Shown here piece by piece: positions 47,238 through 57,649 of a stretch of DNA of 64,000 nucleotides. Origin of the DNA: an uncultured Candidatus Puniceispirillum sp. (lineage in GTDB: Bacteria > Pseudomonadota > Alphaproteobacteria > Puniceispirillales > Puniceispirillaceae); the NCBI GenBank assembly GCA_905182545.1, contig CAJJBY010000001.1:1-64000 (forward strand), given 5' to 3'. The position numbers and the translations under genes were made by a program. The notes beneath the pieces were generated by a model that saw nothing but the letters and a program-made list of their open reading frames with translations, did not search any database and was not told where the DNA came from. Each line of letters opens with the position of its first letter. Position 1 is the stretch's first letter.

Positions 47238-48599
47238 CTAGCCGCGAATGATCGCCTCGCTTGCGGCGGCAATCGCCAACAGCCTGCGGTCATGCTGGCG
47301 CGATCCGATAAGCGAAACGCCGACAGGGCCGGTACCCGCCGCATGGCAGGGAATGGTGATTGTTGGCCGGTCAAGATAGTTAGAGATCGCCGTATTGCGA
47401 AGGCATTTGGCATTTTGCGTGGTCTTGGCTTGGATATCGCGGAGTGATGATAAGGCTGGTGGCAGCGTTGGTGATGTTGGCAGAATAAGCGCGTCATAGC
47501 CCCGAACAGCAGTTTGCACAGCCGCCCATATCCGTTTGCGTATGTCGAACATCTCAATATATTCGCTTGCCAGAATATCCTTTCCACCTTGAATGCGAAA
47601 GGCTATCAGCGGGTCATATTGGTCGCCCTTGCCAGCTTCAAGATTTGATTTGTGAAGATGATAAGCCTCGGCAGCGACAATGCTTTTGGTGCTGTTGCTT
47701 GGGCGCAAGACTTCGATTTCGGCAAGGGTGATATCGCTGATACTGGCTCCTGCAGCAGATAACCGGTCAATTGCCGCGGTAAAGCTGCTGGCGACATGCG
47801 GGTCAAGATCTTCGAATAGATATCCTTTTGGTAGGGCAAGCCGAAGGCCTTTTACGGCAAAAGCCGCCTCATCTCCACCCGATCCGCCAGCCATTAAACT
47901 ATCTAAAATGGCGCAGCAAGATACCGTATTTGCCATTGGCCCCGCCGCGTCAAAAGACCGTGATAGCGGAAAAATACCATCAGATGGCATGCGTGTTGTT
48001 GTTGGTTTCAGGCCGACAATACCGCAAAAGGCGGCTGGGGCGCGAGTCGATCCGCCAGTATCTGATCCAATCGTTGCTGGCGCCATGCCATCGCTGATTG
48101 AAACTGCGCTTCCAGATGATGACCCACCAGCCACACGGCCTTTGGTAATGTCATTCGGATCGCGTTCAAAGGGGCAGCGCGCATCACCATAATGGGCATT
48201 TGTGCCAAGACCGGAAAAGGCAAATTCGGTCATATTGGTGCGGCCAATCACGATGAATCCGGCGGCTTTTAATCGGGCCAGAACCTTTGCGTCACTGCTT
48301 GCCGGGGGAGCATCTTGTAAAATCTTTGATCCGGCGCGGGTGACAATACCTGCCTCGTCAAACAGATCTTTGATCGATAGTGGAATCCCGGCAAAGTCCG
48401 GAAGGCTCCATCCCTGTTTACGGGCATGATCAACGGCATCAGCCTCTTTGAGAGCGCGGTCGTGATAGACCTGGATAAAGCTGCGCTGGCCTTCGCCATT
48501 TGGGTCATCAATCGCGGCCAAACAATCTTCAACAAGTGCGCGGGCGCTCTGTGAGCCGGTTTGAAGCTGGGCGGCAAGGGCGTTTAGGGAATAGGTCAT
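47238..48599 (-). CDS. Amidase signature family hydrolase
   Basis: A 453-residue amidase. The Ser-cisSer-Lys triad is visible: Lys77 in GIPLSIKDLFD, the cis-serine in GGSSSGSAVS and the nucleophile in GSDTGGSTRAPAAFCGIVGLKPT. Such enzymes hydrolyse amides or, as GatA, support tRNA amidation. No gatB or gatC lies nearby and the length and C-terminus (GPVGVSLIGSRQHDRRLL) fit a free amidase. It faces the RND pump gene tail to tail with a 19-base gap and is transcribed away from the formaldehyde dehydrogenase gene. The natural amide is unknown. Confidence 0.87.
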   Translation of the reverse strand: MTYSLNALAAQLQTGSQSARALVEDCLAAIDDPNGEGQRSFIQVYHDRALKEADAVDHARKQGWSLPDFAGIPLSIKDLFDEAGIVTRAGSKILQDAPPASSDAKVLARLKAAGFIVIGRTNMTEFAFSGLGTNAHYGDARCPFERDPNDITKGRVAGGSSSGSAVSISDGMAPATIGSDTGGSTRAPAAFCGIVGLKPTTTRMPSDGIFPLSRSFDAAGPMANTVSCCAILDSLMAGGSGGDEAAFAVKGLRLALPKGYLFEDLDPHVASSFTAAIDRLSAAGASISDITLAEIEVLRPSNSTKSIVAAEAYHLHKSNLEAGKGDQYDPLIAFRIQGGKDILASEYIEMFDIRKRIWAAVQTAVRGYDALILPTSPTLPPALSSLRDIQAKTTQNAKCLRNTAISNYLDRPTITIPCHAAGTGPVGVSLIGSRQHDRRLLAIAAASEAIIRG

Positions 48600-48758
48600 G
48601 ACAAGATATGGCTTTGCTAAAGGTAAAAATCACGCAATTTCTGACGCGAATGGGACTTTGTGAATCGCACTTGTGTTTGACAAGTTTATTATGCCATCGT
48701 TTTGTAGGGCAAGATATAAAATCAAAAAGGTCGATTTGGCCTGTAAAGGGGTATTATT

Positions 48759-49892
48759 ATGAAAACACGCGCCGCAGTTGCAGTGGCAGCAGGCAAGCCG
48801 CTGGAGATTTTGGAAATTGATCTTGATGGGCCGCGCCAGGGTGAAGTGCTTGTTGAGATCATGGCGACTGGCATTTGTCATACCGATGAATTCACCCTGT
48901 CAGGGGCTGATCCTGAAGGCATGTTTCCGGCCATTTTAGGGCATGAAGGGGCAGGGATTGTTCGTGAGATCGGCGCTGGTGTAACCAGTGTTGCGGTTGG
49001 CGATCATGTGATCCCGCTTTATACGCCTGAATGCCGCGAATGTGATTACTGTCTGCATCCAAAAACCAATCTTTGTCAGGCCATCCGCAGCACACAAGGT
49101 CAAGGGGTGATGCCCGATGGCACCAGTCGCTTTTCGCTAAAGGGCAAACCAATCCTGCATTATATGGGAACATCGACCTTTTCAAATTTTACTGTTCTGC
49201 CGGAAATCGCGCTTGCCAAGGTGAATAAGGCCGCGCCGTTTGACAAGATTTGCTATATCGGCTGCGGCGTTACAACCGGCATTGGCGCGGTGATCAATAC
49301 GGCCAAGGCTGAACTGGGCTGCGTTGCGGTGGTATTTGGGCTTGGCGGCATCGGGCTGAATGTGATTCAGGGGCTTCGCATGATTGGCGCGCGGATGATC
49401 GTTGGCGTTGATATGAATGACAGCAAACAAGCCTGGGGCGAAAAATTTGGCATGACGCATTTTGTCAATCCGTCAAAGATCAAAGGCGATCTTGTTGGCC
49501 ATCTTGTCGAATTGACCGGTGGTGGTGCTGATTATTCATTTGAATGTATCGGCAATGTCGAGGTTATGCGTCAGGCGCTTGAATGTGCGCATAAAGGATG
49601 GGGTGAATCGATCATCATCGGCGTTGCTGGTGCGGGTCAGGAAATCAGCACCCGCCCGTTCCAACTGGTGACCGGACGAAGCTGGCGTGGCACGGCCTTT
49701 GGTGGTGCGCGTGGCCGAACCGATGTGCCAAAAATTGTCGATTGGTATATGGATGGCAAGATCGATATCGACCCAATGATTACCCACACGCTGTCGCTTG
49801 ATGAAATCAATACGGGGTTTGACTCTGATGCATGCTGGCGACTCAATTCGCTCGGTTGTGGTGTATTGATGGGCAATGGCGCGGCCATTTGA
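48759..49892 (+). CDS. S-(hydroxymethyl)glutathione dehydrogenase (class III alcohol dehydrogenase)
   Basis: A 377-residue zinc alcohol dehydrogenase, class III, which oxidises the glutathione adduct of formaldehyde and can reduce S-nitrosoglutathione. Catalytic zinc ligands include Cys40 in [10 protein letters not shown] and the histidine in LGHEGAGIV. The structural zinc loop is [17 protein letters not shown]. The NAD-binding motif is [14 protein letters not shown] and the class III active-site region includes [13 protein letters not shown]. It starts from an ATG after a purine-rich stretch. It lies between the amidase and the M24 hydrolase genes. The usual downstream partner, S-formylglutathione hydrolase, is not seen here. 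Confidence 0.9.
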   Translation: MKTRAAVAVAAGKPLEILEIDLDGPRQGEVLVEIMATGICHTDEFTLSGADPEGMFPAILGHEGAGIVREIGAGVTSVAVGDHVIPLYTPECRECDYCLHPKTNLCQAIRSTQGQGVMPDGTSRFSLKGKPILHYMGTSTFSNFTVLPEIALAKVNKAAPFDKICYIGCGVTTGIGAVINTAKAELGCVAVVFGLGGIGLNVIQGLRMIGARMIVGVDMNDSKQAWGEKFGMTHFVNPSKIKGDLVGHLVELTGGGADYSFECIGNVEVMRQALECAHKGWGESIIIGVAGAGQEISTRPFQLVTGRSWRGTAFGGARGRTDVPKIVDWYMDGKIDIDPMITHTLSLDEINTGFDSDACWRLNSLGCGVLMGNGAAI

Positions 49893-49985
49893 GTGCAGCC
49901 AAAAAACGCCTTTGACCGGAAATTTGCGTTTTGAAACCCTAATGCCTCTATTAGGCGGCGTGCATATCGAGATAATGGAGGCATG

Positions 49986-51161
49986 ATGGCACCAGCATTT
50001 TTGAAGACCGAATATGATGATCGGTTGCGCCGTGTCCGCCATGTGATGTCGGATTGTGGTCTTGACGCCATCATCATTGGTGACCCGTCAAATATAAACT
50101 GGCTATGTGGTTATGACGCTTGGTCTTTTTATACGCCGCAAATGATGCTTGTCGATCTTGATCGCGGCCCGTTCTGGATGGGGCGCGAAATGGATGCAGG
50201 TGCCGCCCGCTTTACCACCTATCTTACGGCTGATCAAATCATCCCCTATCCCGAAACTTTGGTTCAACGCCCCGATACGCATCCGGCGTCGTTTCTGGCC
50301 GACTGGATGGCAAAGGCTGGTTTTGCCAATGTAAAAATTGGCTATGAAAGCGATGTTTATTATTTAACGCCGCGCGCGCTTGCCGGTTTGCAGGACGGGA
50401 TGCCAAAGGCGGTTTGGGTTGATGCTGATCTGCTAATCAATTGGGTTCGCCTTGTCAAAAGCAATGCCGAAATTGCCATTATGCGCGAGGCGGCGCGCAT
50501 TGCCGAAATCGCAATGCAAACCGCATGGGATGGGGCGCGCCCCGGTGTGCGGCAATGCGATCTGATGGCCGATGTGATTGCAGCGCAAATTCGCGGCACT
50601 CCTGAATTTGGTGGTGACCAGACTGCACTCCACCCGTTAATATTGGCTGGTGACGCTGCGTCGACCGCGCATCCACTTTGGAATGATGCTGTTCTTGAAG
50701 ATGGGCAGACCGTGGCATTTGAACTTGGCGGTTGCCGCAAACGCTATAATGTTGGGCTGGCGCGAACTGTGCATCTTGGCACGCCATCACAGCAGCTTCA
50801 AGAAACCGCTAAGGCAGTTGAAGAGGGCATGAATGCGGTAATGGTGACTTTGCGTGCTGATGTGTTTGCCGGTGATGTTCATGCGGCATGGCAAAAGGTA
50901 CTTGATCGTTGTGGGCTGGAAAAGAAAAGCCGTATTGGCTATTCGATTGGCGCTGCCTATGCCCCTGATTGGGGCGAGCATACGCTTAGTTTCCGGCCAG
51001 ATGAAGAAGTGCTGGTTCCCGAAAATGCCGTTGTTCATATCATTCTTGGCATGTGGATGGATGGCTGGGGCATGGAGCTTAGCGAGACCTTGCATGTGAC
51101 CAAAACTGGTTGTGATAAGCTGGCTGATTTTCCACAGCATGTTCATCTGGTGCGGCGATGA
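49986..51161 (+). CDS. M24-family creatinase/ectoine-hydrolase-like protein, DoeA-like
   Basis: A protein of about 391 residues with the pita-bread fold of aminopeptidase P and creatinase: an N-terminal domain (CGLDAIIIGDPSNINWLCGYDAWSFY) and a C-terminal catalytic domain (PLILAGDAASTAHPLWND). The metal-ligand positions of true aminopeptidases are not kept: AFELGGCRKRYNVGLARTVHLG replaces the usual aspartate pair. This points to a metal-free hydrolase such as creatinase or ectoine hydrolase DoeA. FPVHIILGMWMDGW-like residues near the end are also DoeA-like. The ATG at 49986 is four bases from GGAGG. It overlaps the ArgE-like gene by four bases, so the two act together. Ectoine is a hypothesis. 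Confidence 0.75.
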   Translation: MAPAFLKTEYDDRLRRVRHVMSDCGLDAIIIGDPSNINWLCGYDAWSFYTPQMMLVDLDRGPFWMGREMDAGAARFTTYLTADQIIPYPETLVQRPDTHPASFLADWMAKAGFANVKIGYESDVYYLTPRALAGLQDGMPKAVWVDADLLINWVRLVKSNAEIAIMREAARIAEIAMQTAWDGARPGVRQCDLMADVIAAQIRGTPEFGGDQTALHPLILAGDAASTAHPLWNDAVLEDGQTVAFELGGCRKRYNVGLARTVHLGTPSQQLQETAKAVEEGMNAVMVTLRADVFAGDVHAAWQKVLDRCGLEKKSRIGYSIGAAYAPDWGEHTLSFRPDEEVLVPENAVVHIILGMWMDGWGMELSETLHVTKTGCDKLADFPQHVHLVRR

Positions 51162-52333
51162 CTGACCGACTTGCGGCTGCTGAGGCACTTTTGGCCAATC
51201 TTGTTGGCTTTGCCTCGATAAGCGGCCAGCCGAATGGCAATATTGTCAATTACATCAAAACCTATCTTGAGTCCCACGGGGTTATTGTACATCTCGATTC
51301 GCATGAAGATGGGCAAAGGTTCAATCTGTTTGCCAGCATTGGCCCGCAAATTGATGGCGGTATTTTATTGTCGGGTCATCTTGATGTCGTGCCAGCCAAT
51401 CCGGCAGGCTGGTCGCGTGATCCGTTTGTTTTGCACAAACAGGATGGGCGGCTTTACGGCCGCGGCACCGCTGATATGAAAGGGTTTCTGGCGATTGCGC
51501 TGGCGATGGCGCCTGCCTTTCAAGAGGCGGCAAGCCAGCTTGCCAAGCCAGTGCATCTTGCCTTTACCTTTGATGAAGAGGTTGGCAGTTTTGGCGCTGC
51601 ACAAATGCCGGCGATGATGGGTCGGCTAGGCGTCAAACCGGCGATTGCCGTGGTTGGTGAGCCAACCGGCATGAAACCGTTTATTGGCCATAAGGGCGGG
51701 CTTGAACTGATTGCCGATATTCGCGGAACGGCGGGTCATGCCTCTGATCCGCGTGGCACGGTGAATACGCTCTATTACGCGGCGCGGCTGATTAGCCATC
51801 TTGAGGATAAGGCGCGAGCATTGGCAAGTCAGACACATTATGACACGCCGTTTGACCCGCCCTATACCACCATTTCAGTTGGTCATATCAAGGGCGGTGA
51901 GGCGCGAAACATCATTGCCGATCATTGCCGGTTTCTGTGGGAAATACGCCCGCTTCCAGAAGATGACCCCTATGCCATTCTCGATGAAATCCAGCAATTT
52001 GTTATCAAAGAGCTATTGCCGGAAATGCAGGCAATTCACGCTGATGCTGGCATTGATCTGATTGTCGAGTCTTGGTGTCCAGGCATGCAGGCGCGGGCTG
52101 GTTCACCGGCGGCTAATCTGGTGGCGCGGCTTTGGACAAATGAAATGCCTGACGTGGTGTCTTTTGGAACCGACGGTGGGCATTATCAGGCGGCAGGGAT
52201 TGAAACGATTGTTTTTGGGCCGGGCGGTATGGAGCAAATGCATCAGCCTGACGAATTTATCGAAGTGACGGCGCTTACTGAAGGGCTTGAGTTTCTTGGC
52301 CGGCTTTTAACGCATATAAAAACGCCGCTTTAA
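51158..52333 (+). CDS. M20-family deacylase, acetylornithine deacetylase (ArgE)-like
   Basis: A 391-residue zinc-dependent amidohydrolase. Metal ligands are visible in GHLDVVPA (His), GRGTADMKG (bridging Asp), DEEVGSFGA (catalytic Glu pair), VGEPTG and, at the C-terminal end, FGTDGGHYQAAG with a histidine. The length and the DMKGF motif match the ArgE branch, which removes the acetyl group of N-acetylornithine. The ATG overlaps the stop of the M24 gene, so the pair probably catalyses successive steps: ring or amide opening, then deacylation. A true arginine-pathway role is possible but no other arg gene is near. An EamA permease follows after 12 bases. Confidence 0.83.
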   Translation: MTDRLAAAEALLANLVGFASISGQPNGNIVNYIKTYLESHGVIVHLDSHEDGQRFNLFASIGPQIDGGILLSGHLDVVPANPAGWSRDPFVLHKQDGRLYGRGTADMKGFLAIALAMAPAFQEAASQLAKPVHLAFTFDEEVGSFGAAQMPAMMGRLGVKPAIAVVGEPTGMKPFIGHKGGLELIADIRGTAGHASDPRGTVNTLYYAARLISHLEDKARALASQTHYDTPFDPPYTTISVGHIKGGEARNIIADHCRFLWEIRPLPEDDPYAILDEIQQFVIKELLPEMQAIHADAGIDLIVESWCPGMQARAGSPAANLVARLWTNEMPDVVSFGTDGGHYQAAGIETIVFGPGGMEQMHQPDEFIEVTALTEGLEFLGRLLTHIKTPL

Positions 52334-52345
52334 CAGGAATCGCCA

Positions 52346-53293
52346 ATGCAGTTTCGCCATATTCTGATCGCCCTGATCGTGCCGCTGACATGGGGTTTTG
52401 GCTTCACCTTTGCCAAGGCCGGACTTGGGCATTTTCCGCCATTACTGTTGATGGGCATGCGGTTTGTGCTGGCGGCATTCTTGCTGGTATGGTTTGTACC
52501 CCTGCCACGTGGGCATTTCTGGACCTTGTGCTGGATTTCTTTTATCGCCGCGACATTGCAATATGGACTTACTTTTTCTGGTTTGGCGCTGATGGCGGCA
52601 ACGCCAGCTGTATTACTGGTGCAAAGCGAGGTGATTTTTGGCGTGATCATCGCCGCCATTCTTCTTGGTGAGCGGCCAAGCCTTCGGCAGATTCTTGGCA
52701 TTGCCATGGCGTCTTGCGGGGTTTTTGTCATTCTTGGTGCGCCCGCATTGGAAGGGAAATGGCTTGGCATCGGACTGGTGCTGTCAGGGGCGCTTGTTTG
52801 GGCATTTGGTCAGGTTCTGATCCGCCGCCTCGACGGGGCTTTGGGCGGGTTTCAGCTTACCGCATGGATTGGGGTTATGGCTGGTCCGCAAATGTTGCTG
52901 GCATCATGTCTGATTGATGGCAATCCGCTGCCCGCCATTCAGGCAGCGCCAATCGAAGCGTGGCTTACAGTGATCTATCTTGGCGTGGTGATGACCGCAA
53001 TTGGCTATTCGGCTTGGTTTTATGTGCTGGCGCGTTATCCGGTGCCAATGGTGATGCCGGTCTTGCTTTTGCTGCCGGTTGCGGCAATTTTTGGCGCTGT
53101 GACGATGCTTGGTGAGGTGCCTGACCCTATGGTTCTTGCTGGTGGTATGGTGGTGATTTTTGGTGTTGGCGTGGTGGTGGTTGAACCGGCCTACCTGCTG
53201 GCATGGTGGCGCAAAAAAATCTGGCTAGGCTTAGGCCATGCCGGTTTTTATGTGCCAAACAATCATCTGCCGGGTTTATATGCGTCGGCCTGA
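52346..53293 (+). CDS. DMT-superfamily (EamA) permease
   Basis: A 315-residue membrane protein with about ten predicted helices in two EamA repeats. The N-terminal LIVPLTWGFGFTFAKAGL and the repeat end VFVILGAPALEGKWLGIG are typical, as is the second repeat VTMLGEVPDPMVLAGGMVVIFGV. It resembles amino-acid or metabolite exporters; the substrate is not predictable. It starts 12 bases after the ArgE-like gene on the same strand and is probably part of that operon, perhaps moving its substrate or product. Its TGA stop abuts the stop of the convergent glutaryl-CoA dehydrogenase gene with no gap. Confidence 0.85.
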   Translation: MQFRHILIALIVPLTWGFGFTFAKAGLGHFPPLLLMGMRFVLAAFLLVWFVPLPRGHFWTLCWISFIAATLQYGLTFSGLALMAATPAVLLVQSEVIFGVIIAAILLGERPSLRQILGIAMASCGVFVILGAPALEGKWLGIGLVLSGALVWAFGQVLIRRLDGALGGFQLTAWIGVMAGPQMLLASCLIDGNPLPAIQAAPIEAWLTVIYLGVVMTAIGYSAWFYVLARYPVPMVMPVLLLLPVAAIFGAVTMLGEVPDPMVLAGGMVVIFGVGVVVVEPAYLLAWWRKKIWLGLGHAGFYVPNNHLPGLYASA

Positions 53294-54487
53294 TCAGGCG
53301 CCGGTAAAGGCCTGCAATCCTGTTTGCGCCCGTCCTAGAATAAGCGCATGGACGTCATGCGTGCCTTCATAGGTGTTGACCGTTTCCAGATTAATCATAT
53401 GTCGCATGATGTGGTATTCCTCGGCAATGCCATTGCCGCCATGCATGTCGCGAGATGTTCGCGCAATAGTTAGGGCTTTGCCACAGTTATTGCGTTTGAT
53501 CAGCGAAATATTTTCCGGTGCGCAATTATTCTCGTCAAGTAAGCGGCCAACCCGAAGCGCAGCTTGCAATCCAAGAGTGATTTCGGTTTGCATATCGGCA
53601 AGCTTTAGCTGGATAAGCTGATTGGCGGCAAGAGGCCGGTTAAACTGCTTGCGATCAAGCGTGTATTGACGCGCGGCGTGCCAGCAGAATTCAGACGCAC
53701 CCATCACACCCCAAGCGATGCCATAGCGGGCTTTGTTCAGGCAGGAAAATGGCCCTTTTAATCCGCTAACATGCGGTAAAAGGTTGTCTTCAGATACAAA
53801 GGCATTGTCCATCTGGATCGAACCGGTAACCGATGCCCGAAGAGAGAGCTTTCCCTCGATTTTCGGTGTGCTAAAGCCGCTGCCAGCAGTTCCACGCTCG
53901 ACGATAAAGCCGCGGATGGCGCCATCAAGCTTGGCCCAGATGATGGCGATATCGGCATAGGGTGCGTTTGAAATCCAGATTTTCGAGCCCGATAAATGAT
54001 AGCCGCCATCAGTCTTGACCGCTTTGGTTGTCATACCGCCGGGATCCGATCCGAAATCAGGCTCGGTCAGGCCAAAACAGCCAATCATCTCGCCTGTTGC
54101 CAATTTTGGCAGGAATTTATGTTTTTGCTCGTCACTGCCAAAGCTATAGATCGGATGCATGACAAGTGATGATTGAACAGACATGGCCGACCGATAGCCA
54201 GAGTCGACCCGCTCAATCTCGCGTGCAGCAAGACCATAGGCAACATGATTGACGCCAGCGCCGCCAAATTTTTCGGGGATTGTTGAACCAAGAAGGCCAA
54301 GCGCCCCCATATCTTTTAGCAATGCGGGATCAAAAGCCTCATCGCGGTAATCCCCAATGACGCGTGGCATCAGAATGTCATCGGCGAATGCCTTGGCGGC
54401 ATCGCGAACCATACGTTCTTCATCGCTAAGCTGTGCCTCAAGGAAAAAGGGATCGTCCCATTGAAATTGTGGCTTTGAAGAGGTCAT
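53294..54487 (-). CDS. Glutaryl-CoA dehydrogenase
   Basis: A 397-residue FAD acyl-CoA dehydrogenase of the glutaryl-CoA branch, oxidising and decarboxylating glutaryl-CoA to crotonyl-CoA in lysine and tryptophan breakdown. The catalytic glutamate is at about residue 374 in [12 protein letters not shown], with the branch-typical [23 protein letters not shown] just before. Other blocks are [16 protein letters not shown] and [19 protein letters not shown]. An arginine expected to hold the glutaryl carboxylate lies in the [19 protein letters not shown] region. The gene is intact and convergent with the EamA permease, the two stop codons touching. A LysR regulator, often paired with gcdH, is not adjacent. 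Confidence 0.9.
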   Translation of the reverse strand: MTSSKPQFQWDDPFFLEAQLSDEERMVRDAAKAFADDILMPRVIGDYRDEAFDPALLKDMGALGLLGSTIPEKFGGAGVNHVAYGLAAREIERVDSGYRSAMSVQSSLVMHPIYSFGSDEQKHKFLPKLATGEMIGCFGLTEPDFGSDPGGMTTKAVKTDGGYHLSGSKIWISNAPYADIAIIWAKLDGAIRGFIVERGTAGSGFSTPKIEGKLSLRASVTGSIQMDNAFVSEDNLLPHVSGLKGPFSCLNKARYGIAWGVMGASEFCWHAARQYTLDRKQFNRPLAANQLIQLKLADMQTEITLGLQAALRVGRLLDENNCAPENISLIKRNNCGKALTIARTSRDMHGGNGIAEEYHIMRHMINLETVNTYEGTHDVHALILGRAQTGLQAFTGA

Positions 54488-54743
54488 GTTGGTGTCCTTG
54501 GAAATTAGGGTTGATCGTGAAAACAGGGGCCAACCTACCCTATTTTAAAAGGATTTGTCATCGTTTTATCGGCTATATTTTGACGCAGGTGGGGGAAATA
54601 TGATCGATTGGCGTCACTGGGTAGAGGGCATGGGGCTGGTGAATGGCTTGTAATTTGATGTTATTGTCATTAGAAAAGCCTAACACAGCAGCAAAACTGC
54701 CCTGAATGCCAGCATGAGGTCACCATGATTGGGATTGGATACA

Positions 54744-55400
54744 ATGACTGATGATCTGATAATTGCCCCGTCGATATTGGCAGCTGACTTCAGCCGGATT
54801 GGCGATGAGGTGAAAGCTGTTGATGCGGCAGGTGCCGACTGGATTCACCTTGATGTCATGGATGGTCATTTTGTGCCAAACCTGACCTTTGGCCCGCCTT
54901 TGATCAAAGCTTTGCGGCCGCATAGTCGGAAATGTTTTGATACGCATCTGATGGTGTCAAACCCTGATGCGCTGTTGGCCGAATATGCCGCTGCCGGATC
55001 GGATATCATTACCGTTCACGCCGAAGCATGCCCGCATCTTGACCGCAGTCTTAGCCATATCCGCGAGCTTGGCTGCAAAGCCGGTGTTTCCTTGAATCCG
55101 CATACGCCGATTGATGGGTTACAGCATGTTATTGACCGGTTGGACCTTATCCTTGTGATGACGGTCAATCCTGGATTTGGGGGGCAAAGCTTTATCAATG
55201 CTATGATCGACAAAATCGCCGCCGCCAAAGCGATGATTGGTAATCGCCCAATCACCATCGAGGTTGATGGCGGCATTACGGCGGATAATGCCGGCATGGT
55301 GGTGGCCGCAGGAGCGCGCGCGCTTGTTGCTGGTTCGGCTGTGTTTGAAGGCGCATCCTATGCAGAAAATATCGCGGCAATTCGCGCTGCGGTTGCCTAA
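54744..55400 (+). CDS. rpe: Ribulose-phosphate 3-epimerase
   Basis: A 218-residue TIM-barrel epimerase that interconverts ribulose 5-phosphate and xylulose 5-phosphate in the pentose phosphate pathway. Metal and catalytic residues are visible in [24 protein letters not shown] (about 33-46) and VDGGITADN, and the central [13 protein letters not shown]. The ATG at 54744 begins the conserved region; a TTG 15 bases upstream is possible. It stands alone on the plus strand after a gap of about 250 bases in which I see no gene, followed by the glutathionyl-hydroquinone reductase gene. Single-copy housekeeping function is likely. Confidence 0.93.
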   Translation: MTDDLIIAPSILAADFSRIGDEVKAVDAAGADWIHLDVMDGHFVPNLTFGPPLIKALRPHSRKCFDTHLMVSNPDALLAEYAAAGSDIITVHAEACPHLDRSLSHIRELGCKAGVSLNPHTPIDGLQHVIDRLDLILVMTVNPGFGGQSFINAMIDKIAAAKAMIGNRPITIEVDGGITADNAGMVVAAGARALVAGSAVFEGASYAENIAAIRAAVA

Positions 55401-55481
55401 TTTCGCATTGCCAATAATCATAGGGGCGTGATTTGGCGCCCTGAAAAGGCTTGCCATCGCTTTCGACCTTGGAGAGTCCAA

Positions 55482-56458
55482 ATGGGGTTATTAATTGACG
55501 GAAGCTGGTCAACGGCTTGGTATGATACCGAAAAGACTGATGGCAAATTTGTTCGCGAGGATGCTGGATTTCGCCATTGGATAACCGCGGATGGCGCAGC
55601 TGGGCCAACCGGTAAGGGTGGCTTTAAAGCCGAATCCGGACGCTATCATCTTTATGTTTCGCATGCTTGCCCTTGGGCGCACCGGACGATGATTTTTCGT
55701 CATCTAAAGGCACTTGATGCGCATATTTCGGTTTCGGTTGTGCATCCGCTGATGTTGGATAATGGCTGGAGCTTTGACACGGATGAATTTGCGACTGGCG
55801 ACACACTCTATCAAAGTGATTTTCTTTATCAAATTTACCAGAAATCAAAACCCGATGTGACTGGGCGGGTAACGGTGCCGGTTTTATGGGACAAGCAAAC
55901 CGAACAGATTATTTCGAATGAGTCATCAGAAATTATTCGCATGTTCAATTCGGCATTTGATGTGATTACTGGCAATAGGTTGGATTTCTGGCCAGCGGCA
56001 AGCCGTAACGCCATCGAGATGATCAATGATGATATTTATCAGCATATCAATAATGGCGTTTATCGCGCTGGATTTGCGACAAAGGCATTGGCTCATGATG
56101 AGGCGGTAACCGGCCTGTTTGATGCGCTTGACCGTATTGAGGCGCGTTTGGACGAAAGCCGCTTATCTTCTTGGCGATGATATCACCGAGGCTGACTGGC
56201 GGCTTTTTACCACATTGGTTCGGTTTGATCCGGTCTATGTCGGACATTTTAAATGCAATTTACGGCGCATCGCCGATTACCCGGCCTTGATCGGGCTATC
56301 TTCGCGAGCTATATCAAATGCCGGGAGTCGCCGAAACGGTGGTGATGCCGCATATCAAAACACATTATTATGCAAGCCACCGCAATCTGAACCCGACTGG
56401 CATTGTGCCAAAGGGCCCAATTCTTGATTTTCTGGCGCCGCATGGGCGCCAGCGCTAG
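55482..56458 (+). CDS. Glutathionyl-hydroquinone reductase (YqjG-type glutathione transferase), two frameshifts
   Basis: A glutathione transferase of the Xi class, which removes glutathione from glutathionyl-hydroquinones. The catalytic cysteine is in YVSHACPWAHRTMIFRHLKAL (split here for length). The ATG at 55482 follows GGAGAG five bases upstream; an earlier in-frame start only adds low-confidence residues. The frame is lost near 56155, where AAYLLGDDITEADWRLFTTLVRFDPVY continues in another frame, and again near 56294 at a GGG run, where MPGVAETVVMPHIKTHYYAS continues. The end is the TAG at 56456-56458 and the joined length of about 325 residues is normal. Both breaks look like single-base errors. 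It overlaps the convergent trhO gene by four bases. Confidence 0.85.
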
Positions 56459-57471
56459 TCGCTTTCCGGCGAGAATGGCGATGTTTTTTTGCGGCGCGGG
56501 TTTATGCCAAGATGCGCCTCGCCCCGTTTGGCGGCAAGTCGCATCTGTTTTTGCCGTTCGGCAAAGCGCGCTGCGCGGTCGGGATCAAGATCAGGTTTGC
56601 AATGTGGACAGCTAATGCCGTCTTCAAAATCCGGATGCGCCACATCAATGGCCGATAGTGGCATGCGGCAAGCATGACACATATCATAGCCTCCGGGCTG
56701 TAAATCATGGTCAACCGTCACCCGCCCATCAAAAACGAAACATTCGCCTTGCCACTGGCTGTTGGCGGTGGGTACATCTTCAAGATATTTCAAAATGCCG
56801 CCCTTTAGATGATAGACCTCGTCAAAGCCCATATCCTGCATCAGTGCGCTGGCTTTTTCGCAGCGAATGCCGCCAGTGCAATACATTGCAATTTTCTTGG
56901 GACGCCGGTCGGCAGGCTGATTGGCAAGCGAATGCGCCCATTCGGGAAATTCGCGAAAATTTTTTGTCATGGGATCGACCGCACCATCAAACATCCCAAT
57001 CGCAGTTTCATAGCTGTTGCGGGTATCAACAAGCAAAACATCTGGATCGGCAATCAGGCTGTTCCAATCTTTTGGGTCAACATAGGCTCCGGTGCGTTTG
57101 GCTGGATTAATCTCAGGGCATCCCATTGTCACAATTTCGCGCTTGGGACGCACTTTCATCCGCATGAAAGGCTGATCAGGGCTAAATGAAAATTTTAACG
57201 ATAATTGATCAAACCGGCCATCAGCCTCTAGCCAATTAAGGCATTGCGTCATGCCCTTCCGTGGGGCGGCAATCGTGCCGTTAATACCTTCTTCAGCCAA
57301 AAGAATCGTGCCAAGAGCCTGGTTTTTATCGCAAAGCTGCTGCAACGTCTGGCGCAGCCCATCAATATCGTCAAGGGAGACGAATTTATATAACGCCACA
57401 ATAACAAAGCCGTCATTGGCGGCGCCAAGACGGTCAAGCATCATGTTCATTTCAGCGTCAAACGAGGTCAT
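56455..57471 (-). CDS. trhO: tRNA uridine(34) hydroxylase TrhO (YceA-like rhodanese)
   Basis: A 338-residue rhodanese-domain protein that hydroxylates uridine 34 of some tRNAs with oxygen. The N-terminal acylphosphatase-like half carries LLAEEGINGTIA and VRPKREIVTMG. The rhodanese domain has the loop cysteine in MYCTGGIRCEKASALM. The C-terminal part contains MCHACRMPLS and ISCPHCKPD, four cysteines that could bind zinc, as in TrhO relatives. Lengths and motifs fit well. It is convergent with the glutathione transferase gene and divergent from the taurine-type transporter operon, with about 180 T-rich bases between them. Confidence 0.88.
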   Translation of the reverse strand: MTSFDAEMNMMLDRLGAANDGFVIVALYKFVSLDDIDGLRQTLQQLCDKNQALGTILLAEEGINGTIAAPRKGMTQCLNWLEADGRFDQLSLKFSFSPDQPFMRMKVRPKREIVTMGCPEINPAKRTGAYVDPKDWNSLIADPDVLLVDTRNSYETAIGMFDGAVDPMTKNFREFPEWAHSLANQPADRRPKKIAMYCTGGIRCEKASALMQDMGFDEVYHLKGGILKYLEDVPTANSQWQGECFVFDGRVTVDHDLQPGGYDMCHACRMPLSAIDVAHPDFEDGISCPHCKPDLDPDRAARFAERQKQMRLAAKRGEAHLGINPRRKKTSPFSPESD

Positions 57472-57649
57472 GGTTGGTCTTTAATGCAGTAATTCAACGG
57501 CTTTAATGGCGCAAATTAACATTCTGTGGCAAACAAACCAATACGATTATTTTTTTATTGGTTTATGCTTTGGTTTTTTTATTGAGGCAATCTTGAAACA
57601 TGTTAGCTTTCATACGGTATCGAAAATAACATCGTTAAGGGAGATTAAG

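Noticed and set aside
49904-49932. Possible terminator after the formaldehyde dehydrogenase gene
   Set aside because: The arms AAAACGC and GCGTTTT are short, the loop is long and there is no clear T tract.
57472-57649. A defined promoter for the tau operon
   Set aside because: Several TTGA-like hexamers occur in this T-rich stretch, but none has a good -10 at the right spacing.
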